DNA of 64,000 nt, taken from positions 144,223-208,222 of the forward strand of contig JAEVZS010000033.1 in NCBI GenBank assembly GCA_023392125.1. The letters are read 5' to 3'. Positions 1-8,858 of this stretch are shown piece after piece. Numbering within the stretch: position 1 is the first letter of the stretch; each line of letters opens with the position of its first letter. The position numbers and the translations under genes are program-made. A model generated the notes under the pieces. That model was given only the letters and a program-made list of their open reading frames with translations. It did not search any database and was not told where the DNA came from. Source of the stretch: Bacteroidota bacterium (lineage in GTDB: Bacteria > Bacteroidota > Bacteroidia > Cytophagales > Cytophagaceae).

Positions 1-2408
1 TATTTAAGGAAGTTGATGCGACAACGTTTGAAGAAAAAAAACAGCTTCAGACGCTGGAAGGAGAAGTCTATCGTTTTATAGATCAGACGTTATCAAATCC
101 GGAAATACAGAGGGAAATACGCGATCAGTTTCCCAAACCGGAAATACGGCGCAGAAATACCGGCTATGCCATCGATGAATTGCTTGAGACCAGCAAATAC
201 ACAGCCGGAAAACCCATGTTTAATTTTTGTAAGCTGCTGGCTGGTTCTGAGGGTACGCTGGCATTTACTACTGAAATAAAATTAAATCTGGTAGATCTGC
301 CTCCTGTTATTGAGGGAGTCGTGGCGATTCATCTGGATACAGTCGAACAAGCCTGTCAGGCAACAGTTGAAGCGCTTAAGTTTAAGCCAGGAGCTATTGA
401 ATTGCTGGATGATAAAATCCTGGAATGCACCAAGACTAATATTGAACAAAAAAAGAATCGTTTTTTCATACAGGGAGATCCCGGAGCTGTAATCGTAGTA
501 GAATTTGCCCGGGACAGCCGGGAGGAAATCGAACAGATTGCGGCGTCATTGGAAGCCCACTTGCGGAGCATGAATCTTGGCTTTCATTTTCCGGTGATTT
601 ATGGCGCAGATGTAAAAAAAATCTGGGCACTTCGCAAAGCCGGTCTTGGATTGCTGGCCAATGTGCCGGGAGACCCGGATACAAAAGCTGTAGCCTGTAT
701 CGAAGATACTGCGGTCAGTGTCTACGATCAGCTGGAGTATACCAAAGGGTTTAAGGCGATTTTGAAAAAATACGACAAAGACGCAGTTTTTTATGCGCAT
801 ATTGGTGATGGAGAAATGCATCTGCGTCCTTTGCTCAATCTCAAAGATCCGGCAGACAGAGAGCTGTATTATAAAATTACCAGTGATGTAGCGGATCTTA
901 TCAAGCAGTTTAGAGGATCGCTCAGCGGTGAACATGGAGATGGACGGGTACGTGGTATGTTCCTCTCCAAGATGGTGGGAGAAAAAAACTATAAGATACT
1001 CTGCGATCTCAAGAATGCCTGGGATCCTGAAAATATCTTTAACCCCAACAAAATCGTTCATGCGCCAAAAATGAATGAAAGCCTGCGTTACGAGTCAGGG
1101 CAGAAAACCAGAAGTTTCGATACAGTATTTGATTTCGCGGAGACCGGTGGGATCTTGCGTATGGCTGAAAAATGCAACGGTTCCGGAGATTGTCGCAAGT
1201 CACACAAGATCGGCGGAACAATGTGTCCGAGCTATATGGCTACCCGTAACGAAAAGGATACTACCCGCGCCAGAGCCAATATCCTGAGAGAGTTTCTGAC
1301 CCGTTCAGAAAAAACGAATGCGTTTAATCATAAAGAGATTTATGATGTGATGGATCTTTGCCTGTCTTGCAAAGGCTGTAAATCAGAATGTCCGAGCAAT
1401 GTGGATGTAGCTACGCTCAAAGCAGAGTTTTTGCAGAATTACTATGATGCCAACGGAGTACCTTTCCGTTCATGGATGATCGCCAATATTTCCAGGATCA
1501 ATGCCCTTAATACCTACTGGCCATGGCTGGCCAATTTTGTTCAGAACAATGCATTGACCGGCTCTGTTCTCAAAAGGATATTGGGCATGTCTACCAAGAG
1601 ACCTTTGCCTGCGCTCTCTCCGGTGACTCTGCGTCGTTGGGCAAAGAAAAATCTGAAATCCCTGCAGCCTGCCAGTCCGATATCCAAGGTATATCTTTTC
1701 TGTGATGAGTATACCAATTACAATGAAACCTATCTGGGTATTACCGCAATAAAACTGCTTACCGGACTTGGTTACCAGGTAGAGCTTCCCCTGCATTTGG
1801 AAAGTGGCCGTACCTATCTGTCCAAAGGGCTGGTGCGCCAGGCCAAAAAAATCGCAGAGAAAAATGTTGCTGCGCTCAAAGATATTATTACTCCCGGCAC
1901 TCCGTTGCTGGGTATCGAACCTTCGGCGATATTGTCCTTCAGGGATGAATATCCGCCACTGGTTTCTGACAAGGAAGCTGCCCGTAAGATTGCTTCCTGT
2001 GCTTTTATGGTCGATGAGTTTTTATCATCAGAATTTGAAAAAGGCAGAATCTCTGCTGATCGTTTCACCGATGTGCCGAAGACTGTTAAACTACACGGGC
2101 ACTGCCATCAGAAGGCGCTTTCTTCCGTAGCGTTTAGCCAGAAAATGCTGTCCATACCTGCTAACTATAAGGTAGAAGTGATTCCGAGCGGTTGCTGCGG
2201 AATGGCCGGATCCTTTGGTTATGAAAAGGAGCATTACGATGTATCCATGCAGGTTGGAGAGCTGGTGTTATTTCCGGCTGTGCGCAGCGCTTCTGAAGAG
2301 ACGCTGATTGCGGCTCCCGGTACCAGCTGCCGTCATCAGATTCATGATGGTACAGGCAAGACAGCCCGTCATACAATTGAAATATTGTATGAGGCCATGA
2401 TCCAATAG
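1..2408 (+). CDS. FAD-linked oxidase / Fe-S oxidoreductase (GlcD-GlpC-type fusion), 5' end outside window
   Basis: The reading frame is open from base 3, so the gene starts outside the window. An apparent TTG start at 180 lies inside conserved coding sequence (RRNTGYAIDELL just before it). The visible part holds the end of the FAD-binding domain and the FAD-oxidase C-terminal domain (YAHIGDGEMHLRP, GSLSGEHGDGRVRG). Next come two ferredoxin-like Cys clusters (CNGSGDC and CLSCKGCKSECP) and a C-terminal CCG-type domain (HGHCHQKAL, PSGCCGMAGSFG). This order matches the large YdiJ/D-2-hydroxyacid dehydrogenase type proteins that oxidise D-lactate, glycolate or D-2-hydroxyglutarate and pass electrons to the respiratory chain. 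The substrate cannot be told from the sequence. Confidence 0.9.
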   Translation, partial: FKEVDATTFEEKKQLQTLEGEVYRFIDQTLSNPEIQREIRDQFPKPEIRRRNTGYAIDELLETSKYTAGKPMFNFCKLLAGSEGTLAFTTEIKLNLVDLPPVIEGVVAIHLDTVEQACQATVEALKFKPGAIELLDDKILECTKTNIEQKKNRFFIQGDPGAVIVVEFARDSREEIEQIAASLEAHLRSMNLGFHFPVIYGADVKKIWALRKAGLGLLANVPGDPDTKAVACIEDTAVSVYDQLEYTKGFKAILKKYDKDAVFYAHIGDGEMHLRPLLNLKDPADRELYYKITSDVADLIKQFRGSLSGEHGDGRVRGMFLSKMVGEKNYKILCDLKNAWDPENIFNPNKIVHAPKMNESLRYESGQKTRSFDTVFDFAETGGILRMAEKCNGSGDCRKSHKIGGTMCPSYMATRNEKDTTRARANILREFLTRSEKTNAFNHKEIYDVMDLCLSCKGCKSECPSNVDVATLKAEFLQNYYDANGVPFRSWMIANISRINALNTYWPWLANFVQNNALTGSVLKRILGMSTKRPLPALSPVTLRRWAKKNLKSLQPASPISKVYLFCDEYTNYNETYLGITAIKLLTGLGYQVELPLHLESGRTYLSKGLVRQAKKIAEKNVAALKDIITPGTPLLGIEPSAILSFRDEYPPLVSDKEAARKIASCAFMVDEFLSSEFEKGRISADRFTDVPKTVKLHGHCHQKALSSVAFSQKMLSIPANYKVEVIPSGCCGMAGSFGYEKEHYDVSMQVGELVLFPAVRSASEETLIAAPGTSCRHQIHDGTGKTARHTIEILYEAMIQ

Positions 2409-2538
2409 AGAAGAAATCTCTTTCTGTAAGTTCGAATCAGGTATACAAATACTTAAAAGAAGGAATTGTATGCCTGATGATTTTTGAGGAAGCAGAGGTC
2501 AAAAACTGCAATTTTGAAAGAAATGCGCAGTTTTTACT

Positions 2539-3993
2539 TTATTCTTTCAATAGCTGTCCGTTGGACCATATCGCTTTTTCTTCCAGATAAATTGTCAGTT
2601 TTCCATCATCCTCCAGAATTACTCTGGATTGTTTATCACTAATGGTATGGGACGCCCAGTAAGGGACGTTGTTATTATCATATAATACAAGATTTGCGTC
2701 TTCCTGAAAAATGCATTTCTTAATCAATCCATTAGCCGTATTTGATCCCCAAACGACTTCTCCTTTTATATCATATATAACAAGATTGCCGTCTTCCTGA
2801 AGAACTAGTTTATACATTCTGTTACTAGATATTAAATAATCATAAATAAATAGTGTTTCATTTTTCTCCAGTGTGTTTTTTGTGGTACAAGAGGTAATAA
2901 AGAATGTAAACAATATCAATATAATAAAGCTAGCTAATTTTGATGTTGAGAAAGTAAAGAGCTTGTAAGTAGATATTTTTTTTATGTTCTCAATGATTAT
3001 TACAGGGATTACTAATCCTCCAATCTGGTATATAAACCATATATTGCTGGCGTTGGGAGCATTATATATTCCCAACAAATCACCCCAGTATGCCATTCCA
3101 AGAATTACCAGAATACCTTTGATTATTGTAAAAATTGTTAGATGCCATATCATTATATGAAATGAGTTTTGCCCTATTTTCAGAATAAATGAATCGTCTT
3201 TAATATAATCTTTGATATAGTATGCCAGAATATATACCATGATCAATATCAATGATGAAGAAAGTAATGGAACCCAAACATAATTATTATGGACATTACC
3301 CCATACCATTGAAAATTCAGTATTACCACCATAGGTTCCTAGAATATTAATTGTTAGAAACATAAGTATAACGAATGGAAATCTGACGATATATGGTATG
3401 ATGATGCTCTCGTAAAGAGAAAACATGCGCCCGAGCATCATATAAAAAATTGCCATACTTGTTCTCACAAGAATTAGGTCGAATCCCTGCAACCCTTCAA
3501 GTCCTAATGTCATAGAATATAAACTAAGGAATAGGGAAAAAAGAAAATAAAACCAGTTTAGAGCAGTAGTGGATTTCCAAATGAGTAATTGAAGTACGAC
3601 ATTTGCTAAAAAAAGTTGAATCAAAAACCAGCCAGGAATGAAGAGACCATATTGATGTCCATCTATAAAAGGTCTGACAAAAAAAGAAAATAAAAAATCT
3701 TCCCTAACAGTGTTAAGGAAGAAATAACCGGTCAATAGATCTATAAGACTAAAGACTAAATTATAAATGAAGTACAATAATAACTGATTTTTTACCTTGT
3801 ATAATATCCATTTCTTTTTGTCTTTCAATGTTGTGCGCACTTTAAAGAAGTATCCTGAAATAAAAAAGAAGAGAGGGATGTGGAATGTATATGGCTTGTA
3901 AAAAATAAAATCAGATGGAACGTAATTGTGCCCCATTACTACCATTACGATGCCAATGAATAACATGACATCAAAGTGTTTATTACGTTGCAT
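2539..3993 (-). CDS. Acyltransferase-3 membrane protein fused to a lipobox-like segment and a bulb-type (mannose-binding) lectin domain
   Basis: 484 aa. Residues 1 to about 340 are a polytopic acyltransferase-3 (OafA/NodX type) domain with about ten hydrophobic helices, an early RNKHFD...GH motif and an FFFISGYFF helix. Such proteins O-acylate surface sugars. Residues 351-369 form one more hydrophobic helix ending in ITSC, which fits a lipobox with Cys369. The C-terminal 90 residues carry three bulb-lectin repeats spaced 31 residues apart. Two match QxDxNxVxY exactly (QEDGNLVIY, QEDANLVLY) and one is degenerate (EDDGKLTIY). The gene is AT-rich against its neighbours and stands alone, which suggests transfer. 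The domains are clear; the substrate is unknown and the fusion is unusual. Confidence 0.8.
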   Translation of the reverse strand: MQRNKHFDVMLFIGIVMVVMGHNYVPSDFIFYKPYTFHIPLFFFISGYFFKVRTTLKDKKKWILYKVKNQLLLYFIYNLVFSLIDLLTGYFFLNTVREDFLFSFFVRPFIDGHQYGLFIPGWFLIQLFLANVVLQLLIWKSTTALNWFYFLFSLFLSLYSMTLGLEGLQGFDLILVRTSMAIFYMMLGRMFSLYESIIIPYIVRFPFVILMFLTINILGTYGGNTEFSMVWGNVHNNYVWVPLLSSSLILIMVYILAYYIKDYIKDDSFILKIGQNSFHIMIWHLTIFTIIKGILVILGMAYWGDLLGIYNAPNASNIWFIYQIGGLVIPVIIIENIKKISTYKLFTFSTSKLASFIILILFTFFITSCTTKNTLEKNETLFIYDYLISSNRMYKLVLQEDGNLVIYDIKGEVVWGSNTANGLIKKCIFQEDANLVLYDNNNVPYWASHTISDKQSRVILEDDGKLTIYLEEKAIWSNGQLLKE

Positions 3994-4275
3994 ATGTTGT
4001 TTAAGGTGGAATAAGAATGATTAAACGCGCAAATTAATTATTTCTATTTAGAATATAAAAATATCAGGCGAATGGGCTTAACATCATTGGGTTGATGGAT
4101 TAACTTATAACAAAAATGAATATATTGTTGTGTTAAACGCCATGTTATACAATGATCTAGTAATATCTTTTCAAGCAAATTTCTATCGGAATAATGGATA
4201 TTAGACAATCATTTTTTGTCCAGTGCAATACCCTTAGTTTAGTTCCACAGTGTGAAATTTCAATCGTTAGGAGTA
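3994..4275. other. Intergenic gap without a gene
   Basis: About 280 bases of AT-rich sequence between the start of the acyltransferase-lectin gene and the end of the small helix-hairpin-helix gene, both on the minus strand. It must contain the promoter of the acyltransferase gene. I see no convincing ORF, RNA gene or strong hairpin in it. Confidence 0.5.
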
Positions 4276-4572
4276 CTATCCGTTTCTGAAACTAAGTCCG
4301 GTAGCTGCCAGTTCTTTTTCAAGTACCGGTATTGAAGCAGGACCAATGCCATGCAGGGCAAGCACTTCCTTTTTGGACCATGTGGCAAGTTGTTGCAGGT
4401 TCAGAATATTTTCATGTTCCAGAGCTTGTCTTGCCGGAACGCTGAGTTTGGAAAGGAAGCCGGAGTCCGGAGCTCGTTCGCGTTCACAGTCCGGGCAAGA
4501 GGGGCAGTCCGAAGATTTGTAGTACCGGTGCCCTTTTTCACATACACGTAGCGTTTTTTGAGTGCTCATCAT
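4276..4572 (-). CDS. Small zinc-ribbon-like protein with a helix-hairpin-helix (RNA polymerase alpha-CTD-like) end
   Basis: 98 aa (97 if the second ATG is used). The N-terminal third has four Cys in CEKGH...CPSCPDC, which resembles a small zinc ribbon. The C-terminal part reads LSVPARQALEHENI...LATWSKKEVLALHGIGPASIPVLEKEL, the helix-hairpin-helix pattern of the RNA polymerase alpha C-terminal domain family, often annotated as an RNA polymerase alpha subunit domain protein in Bacteroidota. It starts 4 bp after the DUF1801 gene, so the two form an operon. A nucleic-acid-binding role is inferred only. Confidence 0.7.
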   Translation of the reverse strand: MMSTQKTLRVCEKGHRYYKSSDCPSCPDCERERAPDSGFLSKLSVPARQALEHENILNLQQLATWSKKEVLALHGIGPASIPVLEKELAATGLSFRNG

Positions 4573-4576
4573 TGGA

Positions 4577-4966
4577 TTATTTTAATCGTTCGAGTATTCC
4601 CTTTCGTTTGATAAGATTCTTATAATCCCACTGAATTTCCCGTGCTTTCTTAAGCCAGCGATGCAGATCCTCCCTGTTGATCTGATCAGGGGAAATATAG
4701 CGAGCTTCGGCAGCTTTAAATTTGCCTTCTTTTTGCAAATCTTCTTCTTCGAAAGACTGGCCGCTCCAGAAAAGCAGGCGTATGCAGCCTTTTAGTTTGC
4801 TGTATCCGACTATAGGGTTTCCTTCCAGAAACCATACAGGATGGGCATGCCATATTTTGTGTTCTGCATCGGGCAGGCAATTGCTGATCTCATATGCCAA
4901 TATATCACATATGTCTTTTTCTACGCCTGATCGCAAATCATTGTAGTCCTGGATAGCAGAGTTCAT
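4577..4966 (-). CDS. DUF1801 (YdhG-like) family protein
   Basis: 129 aa. The sequence matches the DUF1801 pattern: an aromatic-rich core around HAHPVWFLEGNPIVGYSKLKGCIRLLFWSGQSF, a gap, then a basic C-terminal helix (REIQWDYKNLIKRK). The family is widespread and has no settled biochemical function; members are small cytosolic proteins related to a bacterial fold also seen in frataxin-like domains. It is the first gene of a two-gene operon with the downstream helix-hairpin-helix protein. No catalytic residues can be assigned. Confidence 0.7.
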   Translation of the reverse strand: MNSAIQDYNDLRSGVEKDICDILAYEISNCLPDAEHKIWHAHPVWFLEGNPIVGYSKLKGCIRLLFWSGQSFEEEDLQKEGKFKAAEARYISPDQINREDLHRWLKKAREIQWDYKNLIKRKGILERLK

Positions 4967-5119
4967 GGCTGTAGCTTTTTTTAAGTGTTTCTGATCTCAT
5001 TCAGTTATATGAGCTGTATAATGATCTGATATGCGAAGTTAAAATGAAAACGTAATTTGAAGGGATGTAAATAGGACAATTTGCAGGGTAAAATAGGACA
5101 ATTCCCTCGTTACAAAAAC

Positions 5120-5145
5120 AAAAACCCCGGATATCCGGGGTTTTT
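5120..5145. terminator. Bidirectional intrinsic terminator
   Basis: A near-perfect palindrome AAAACCCCGGAT/ATCCGGGGTTTT ends in a T run on one strand and is preceded by an A run, so it works in both directions. It lies just past the stop of the peroxiredoxin gene on the minus strand. Confidence 0.85.
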
Positions 5146-5151
5146 GACAGA

Positions 5152-5790
5152 TTACTTATTAGGCTGCGGAGTGGTGCGCAGATAGGGTTTTATTTCTTTG
5201 TGACCCTTCGGGAACTTGGCAGGAATATCTTCATTCTTTATTGCCGGAGCGATTACTACATCCTCACCGTCTTTCCAGTTGGCCGGAGTTGCCACTGAGT
5301 ATTTGGCAGTCAGCTGCAGAGAGTCGATAACCCTTAGTATTTCATCAAAATTTCTTCCGGTAGAAGCCGGATAAGTAAGCGTAAGCTTAACCTTTTTATC
5401 TGGTCCTATGATAAAAACCGAACGTACAGTAAAGGTTTCATTGGCATTTGGGTGGATCATATCATAGAGAGTAGCCACTTTACGGTCAGAATCCGCGATA
5501 ATCGGGTAGTCCACATTGCAGCTTTGTGTTTCATTGATATCTTTTATCCACCCTTTATGAGAATCAAGAGGGTCTACACTTACCGCGATTACTTTTGTAT
5601 CACGTTTGATAAATTCATTTTTATAGCGGGAAACCATGCCCAGCTCTGTAGTACACACAGGTGTAAAGTCAGCAGGGTGCGAAAATAATACACACCATTT
5701 ATCTCCAATCCATTCGTGAAAACTGATCGAGCCTTCTGTGGTTTCTGCGGTAAAATCGGGAGCCACATCTCCGAGTCTTAGTGTTGCCAT
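5152..5790 (-). CDS. 1-Cys peroxiredoxin (Prx6 type)
   Basis: 212 aa starting at MATLRLGDVAPDF. The longer frame to 5847 adds a non-conserved N-terminus in the leader and is rejected. It has the thioredoxin fold core and the Prx6 peroxidatic motif PVCTTE with Cys46, and a long C-terminal dimerisation domain (GEDVVIAPA...KPYLRTTPQP) typical of the Prx6 subgroup. It reduces H2O2 and alkyl hydroperoxides in the cytosol. It is divergent from an OsmC-family gene 142 bp away, so the two form a peroxide-defence pair that may share regulation. Confidence 0.93.
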   Translation of the reverse strand: MATLRLGDVAPDFTAETTEGSISFHEWIGDKWCVLFSHPADFTPVCTTELGMVSRYKNEFIKRDTKVIAVSVDPLDSHKGWIKDINETQSCNVDYPIIADSDRKVATLYDMIHPNANETFTVRSVFIIGPDKKVKLTLTYPASTGRNFDEILRVIDSLQLTAKYSVATPANWKDGEDVVIAPAIKNEDIPAKFPKGHKEIKPYLRTTPQPNK

Positions 5791-5931
5791 AATTTTGTAA
5801 TTATAGTGTTGAAGATTATAGATAGAATTCAAGGTACTCCTAAACAAAATCCGTTCCGTTCTTGTTTGGGAAATACATTTACAATATATGGAATCAGATT
5901 TGAATTTTTCATTTAACTAAACGGAATAGTT

Positions 5932-6369
5932 ATGATTCAGAAAAAAGCGGACGCTGTCTGGAAAGGAAATCTCAAGGAAGGCGAAGGAAAATTTTCGCTC
6001 GAGAGCGGAATTGTCAAAGAAGCTTCGTATAGTTTTGCTACCCGTTTCGGGGAGAGTAAGGGTTCTAACCCGGAAGAACTGATTGCTGCCGCTCATGCAT
6101 CCTGCTTTTCTATGGCTCTCGCCAATGCGCTAAGCTCTGATGGGTTTAAGGTTAAAAAAATACATACCAGCGATAAGGTTCTTCTTGAGAAATCAAGCGA
6201 TGGATTTACTATAACCCGGATCGAGGTCAATGTAGATGCTGATGTGGAGCGGATGGATCCGGCCATCTTTCAGAAACATGTAGATGAAGTCAAAAAGAAC
6301 TGTCCGGTAGCTAAAGCCCTCAAAGGAGTTGATTTTAAAGTAAAGGCACAACTCAGGCAAGAGGCATAG
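5932..6369 (+). CDS. OsmC/Ohr family peroxiredoxin
   Basis: 145 aa, close to the family norm. It shows the OsmC signature GSNPEELIAAAHASCFSMALANAL with the first redox Cys, and the second Cys in NCPVAKAL, the pair used to reduce organic hydroperoxides. The N-terminal W-G-G-F-like strand (AVWKGNLKEGEGKF) also fits. It is divergent from the 1-Cys peroxiredoxin gene and followed by its own terminator, so it is monocistronic. The subgroup is OsmC (YhfA/OsmC-like) rather than Ohr, judging by the N-terminal motif. Confidence 0.92.
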   Translation: MIQKKADAVWKGNLKEGEGKFSLESGIVKEASYSFATRFGESKGSNPEELIAAAHASCFSMALANALSSDGFKVKKIHTSDKVLLEKSSDGFTITRIEVNVDADVERMDPAIFQKHVDEVKKNCPVAKALKGVDFKVKAQLRQEA

Positions 6370-6403
6370 AATAGAAAAAAATTACAATCTGGGTTTTAAA
6401 AAG

Positions 6404-6429
6404 AGCTGTCCTGCCGGACGGCTTTTTTT
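6404..6429 (+). terminator. Intrinsic terminator after the OsmC gene
   Basis: Stem AGCTGTCC/GGACGGCT (one G-U pair) with loop TGCC, followed by a run of T, 35 bp after the stop codon. Confidence 0.85.
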
Positions 6430-6533
6430 GTTTGGCCGATTAGTACGGTTCTCAGTTATGGGAGTGAACTTTGCTGTTGCTCATATATGTTTTTTTAGTA
6501 GGACAAGATATTTAGATAAGAAAGGAAGAGGAG

Positions 6534-7019
6534 ATGGCAATAAAAGAGGAAGATATTATCAGGTTGATTGATATCCGGGATTCTATCCGGGAAATCGTAG
6601 GGTATACAGAATTCTCCAGTCAGACCGAATTTTCCAGGCAGGAACAGGTGCAGGAAGCAGTTTTCGCGCAACTGGCGCAAATAGGCGGAGCAGCGGCATT
6701 ACTTACCGATGAGTTTAAGGACAACCATGGAGATTTTGACTGGGATGTGCTCAAAGGACTGCAATATGCCGGTATGGATCACTACCTGGAACTGGACAGG
6801 AATCCAATCTGGCATTTTGTATACGAAGATTTGCCGCGATTTGGCGATCAGCTGGCTGATTTGATTATGGTATATGAAGATGATGAAGATATCAAAGGCT
6901 ACAGTCTCAATGCAGAAGATGAGAGAGACCTTCGGGAGCGATACAAAAGACGGGTAGCTGCCGTAGACAGGAGAGACGAGTACAATATTCGTACACACGA
7001 TGATACCAAAAGCCGGTAA
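6534..7019 (+). CDS. Orphan HEPN (HepT/DUF86-like) protein with a degenerate active site
   Basis: 161 aa. The order of motifs follows DUF86/HepT proteins: IRLIDIRDSIREIVGYT, then QEAVFAQLAQIGGAAALLTDEFKD, then the helix with the RNase motif and IWHFVYEDLPRFGDQL. HepT toxins carry RX4HXY; here that stretch reads QYAGMDHY (residues 77-84), so Arg is Gln77 and His is Asp82, with only Tyr84 kept. No MntA nucleotidyltransferase gene lies on either side. The acidic and basic C-terminal tail (residues about 115-161) is extra. The HEPN assignment is moderate; RNase activity is unlikely. Confidence 0.6.
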   Translation: MAIKEEDIIRLIDIRDSIREIVGYTEFSSQTEFSRQEQVQEAVFAQLAQIGGAAALLTDEFKDNHGDFDWDVLKGLQYAGMDHYLELDRNPIWHFVYEDLPRFGDQLADLIMVYEDDEDIKGYSLNAEDERDLRERYKRRVAAVDRRDEYNIRTHDDTKSR

Positions 7020-7180
7020 AATGTGAACAGAGACTGAAAATATAACTCCCGGAGAGGCAGGAGTGATTATGATAGGGGGCGGATAAATGCCGAAAATAAA
7101 AGGTTTTTCCCTATTGTCTTCAATAATCCTGTCCATTTATGTATATTTAGCCCTTTAAACATAATTAGTACTTTACACCT

Positions 7181-8272
7181 ATGATTGAAAGCGTAAATAA
7201 ATCATCACTAAAAGGAGTTATTAGTGGCGACAGGGTTCAGGAAATCTTTGAGGCTGCTAAGAAACATCAATTTGCCCTGCCAGCTGTAAATGTTATAGGA
7301 ACCAACTCTATCAATGCGGTTCTTGAGTGTGCGAAATCCGTTAATTCACCTGTGATTATTCAGCTTTCAAATGGTGGATCAGTATTTTATGCGGGAAAAA
7401 CTGTTTCTAACGAAAATCAGCGTGCGGCTATAGCAGGAGCTGTTTCTGCTGCATATCATGTGCATCAGATGGCAGAGTTTTACGGAGTACCGGTAATTCT
7501 TCATACAGACCATGCTGCCAAAAATCTGCTTCCGTGGATTGATGGTCTTCTTACTGCGGGAGAGGCCTACTACAAAGTAAATGGTAGACCTTTGTTCTCT
7601 TCGCATATGCTTGATCTTTCTGAAGAGCCTATCGAAGAAAACCTTGAAATCAGCAAAGAGTACTTTGAGCGTATGAACAAAATGGGTATGACCATTGAGA
7701 TCGAGCTTGGAGTAACTGGTGGTGAGGAAGATGGTGTAGATAATTCTGACGTAGATAAGTCAAGACTATATACTCAGCCCGAAGAAGTTGCTTATGCTTA
7801 TGAGATTCTCAGCAAGGTAAGCAATCGTTTTACTATTGCAGCAGCATTTGGAAACGTACATGGTGTATACAATCCTGGTAGTGTAAAACTAGAGCCGAAG
7901 ATCCTTAAAAATTCTCAGGATTACGTAAGAGAGCGTTTTGGTCTGTCAGCAGAGAAACCATTGGACTTTGTATTCCATGGTGGTTCTGGTTCCAGCAGAG
8001 AGGAAATCCGTGAGGCGATCAGCTACGGAGCGATCAAGATGAACATTGATACTGATATGCAATGGTCATTCTGGGAAGGCGTATTGAAAAACTATAAAGC
8101 AAAAGAAGCGTATCTGCAAGGACAAATCGGAAATCCTGATGGTCCGGACAGCCCTAACAAAAAGCATTACGATCCCAGAGTGTGGTTGAGAAAAGGAGAA
8201 GAAAGCATGGTTAGCAGGCTAAAAGGTGCATTTGAAGATCTTAACTGTATCGATGCTTGCTCTAAACTATAA
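7181..8272 (+). CDS. fbaA: Class II fructose-bisphosphate aldolase
   Basis: 363 aa, the length of the E. coli FbaA (class IIA) type. Zinc-binding and catalytic segments are present: HTDHAAKNLLPWIDGLL, EIELGVTGGEEDGVDN, FGNVHGVY and FHGGSGSSREEI. It cleaves fructose-1,6-bisphosphate to DHAP and glyceraldehyde-3-phosphate, and runs the reverse step in gluconeogenesis. It is monocistronic with a good terminator at 8295. A class I aldolase of the FbaB/DhnA type lies only 1.5 kb downstream, so this organism has both classes side by side. Confidence 0.96.
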   Translation: MIESVNKSSLKGVISGDRVQEIFEAAKKHQFALPAVNVIGTNSINAVLECAKSVNSPVIIQLSNGGSVFYAGKTVSNENQRAAIAGAVSAAYHVHQMAEFYGVPVILHTDHAAKNLLPWIDGLLTAGEAYYKVNGRPLFSSHMLDLSEEPIEENLEISKEYFERMNKMGMTIEIELGVTGGEEDGVDNSDVDKSRLYTQPEEVAYAYEILSKVSNRFTIAAAFGNVHGVYNPGSVKLEPKILKNSQDYVRERFGLSAEKPLDFVFHGGSGSSREEIREAISYGAIKMNIDTDMQWSFWEGVLKNYKAKEAYLQGQIGNPDGPDSPNKKHYDPRVWLRKGEESMVSRLKGAFEDLNCIDACSKL

Positions 8273-8294
8273 TTATGACTTCTGTTATATGAAG

Positions 8295-8318
8295 AAAGCC
8301 CCGAAAGGGGCTTTTTTT
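8295..8318 (+). terminator. Intrinsic terminator of fbaA
   Basis: Stem AAAGCCCC/GGGGCTTT with loop GAAA and a run of seven T, 22 bp after the aldolase stop. Confidence 0.9.
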
Positions 8319-8784
8319 ATGCCCGATAGTTAGGTGTCAGAAATATGAATTTAGAATATACCCCTGGAAGTAGACAGATTGCCGGATAAATGCTACGTGC
8401 CGAAAAGTCAATGCATAGAGCATATTAATCCCGCAAAAGTACATTATGCAGTTTATAAGAAAGGCGTATTAATATGCTATATTGTTAAATGATTGATGAC
8501 ATTTTCCTCATAGCAAATACATAAAGAGAATAAGCTTCACTGGTTGCAGGATGCGATCCCTTTGCCTCCGAGAACTCAGGCAACTATGTGGCTGAGACTC
8601 TCAAATCCCCGGGTTTCGATAAACTCAGTTCCCCTTGACAGTCGCATTGCGATCGTTGAGCTTTAGGCTTTCAAACTCCATCCAGTGATTGATTGAAATA
8701 ATCTAAAAATTTGTGGATAGTTAATCTTGGGTCTAATCCTGTAAAATAAAGCGATAGGAGAGTGCGTTTACTATGCAGGGGAAT
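8319..8784. other. Gene-free spacer between convergent transcription units
   Basis: About 465 bases between the fbaA terminator and the accD terminator, with no credible ORF. The part from about 8540 to 8690 is richer in GC and contains short phrases such as GGGTTTCGATAAACTCAG and GCATTGCGATCGTTGAGC that look like degraded dispersed intergenic repeat. I cannot confirm a repeat family from a single copy. Confidence 0.4.
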
Positions 8785-8845
8785 AAAAAGACAGCCGAAC
8801 GGGCTAAAGCCAGATATGGCCTTCCGTTCGGCTGTCTATTTTTAT
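8785..8845 (-). terminator. Long hairpin terminator of accD
   Basis: A 13-bp perfect stem GACAGCCGAACGG (8790-8802) pairs with its complement at 8824-8836 around a 21-nt loop. T-rich runs on both outer flanks make it usable in both directions; it ends the accD transcript on the minus strand, 14 bp past the stop. Confidence 0.85.
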
Positions 8846-8858
8846 ACAGTGTCTTTTT

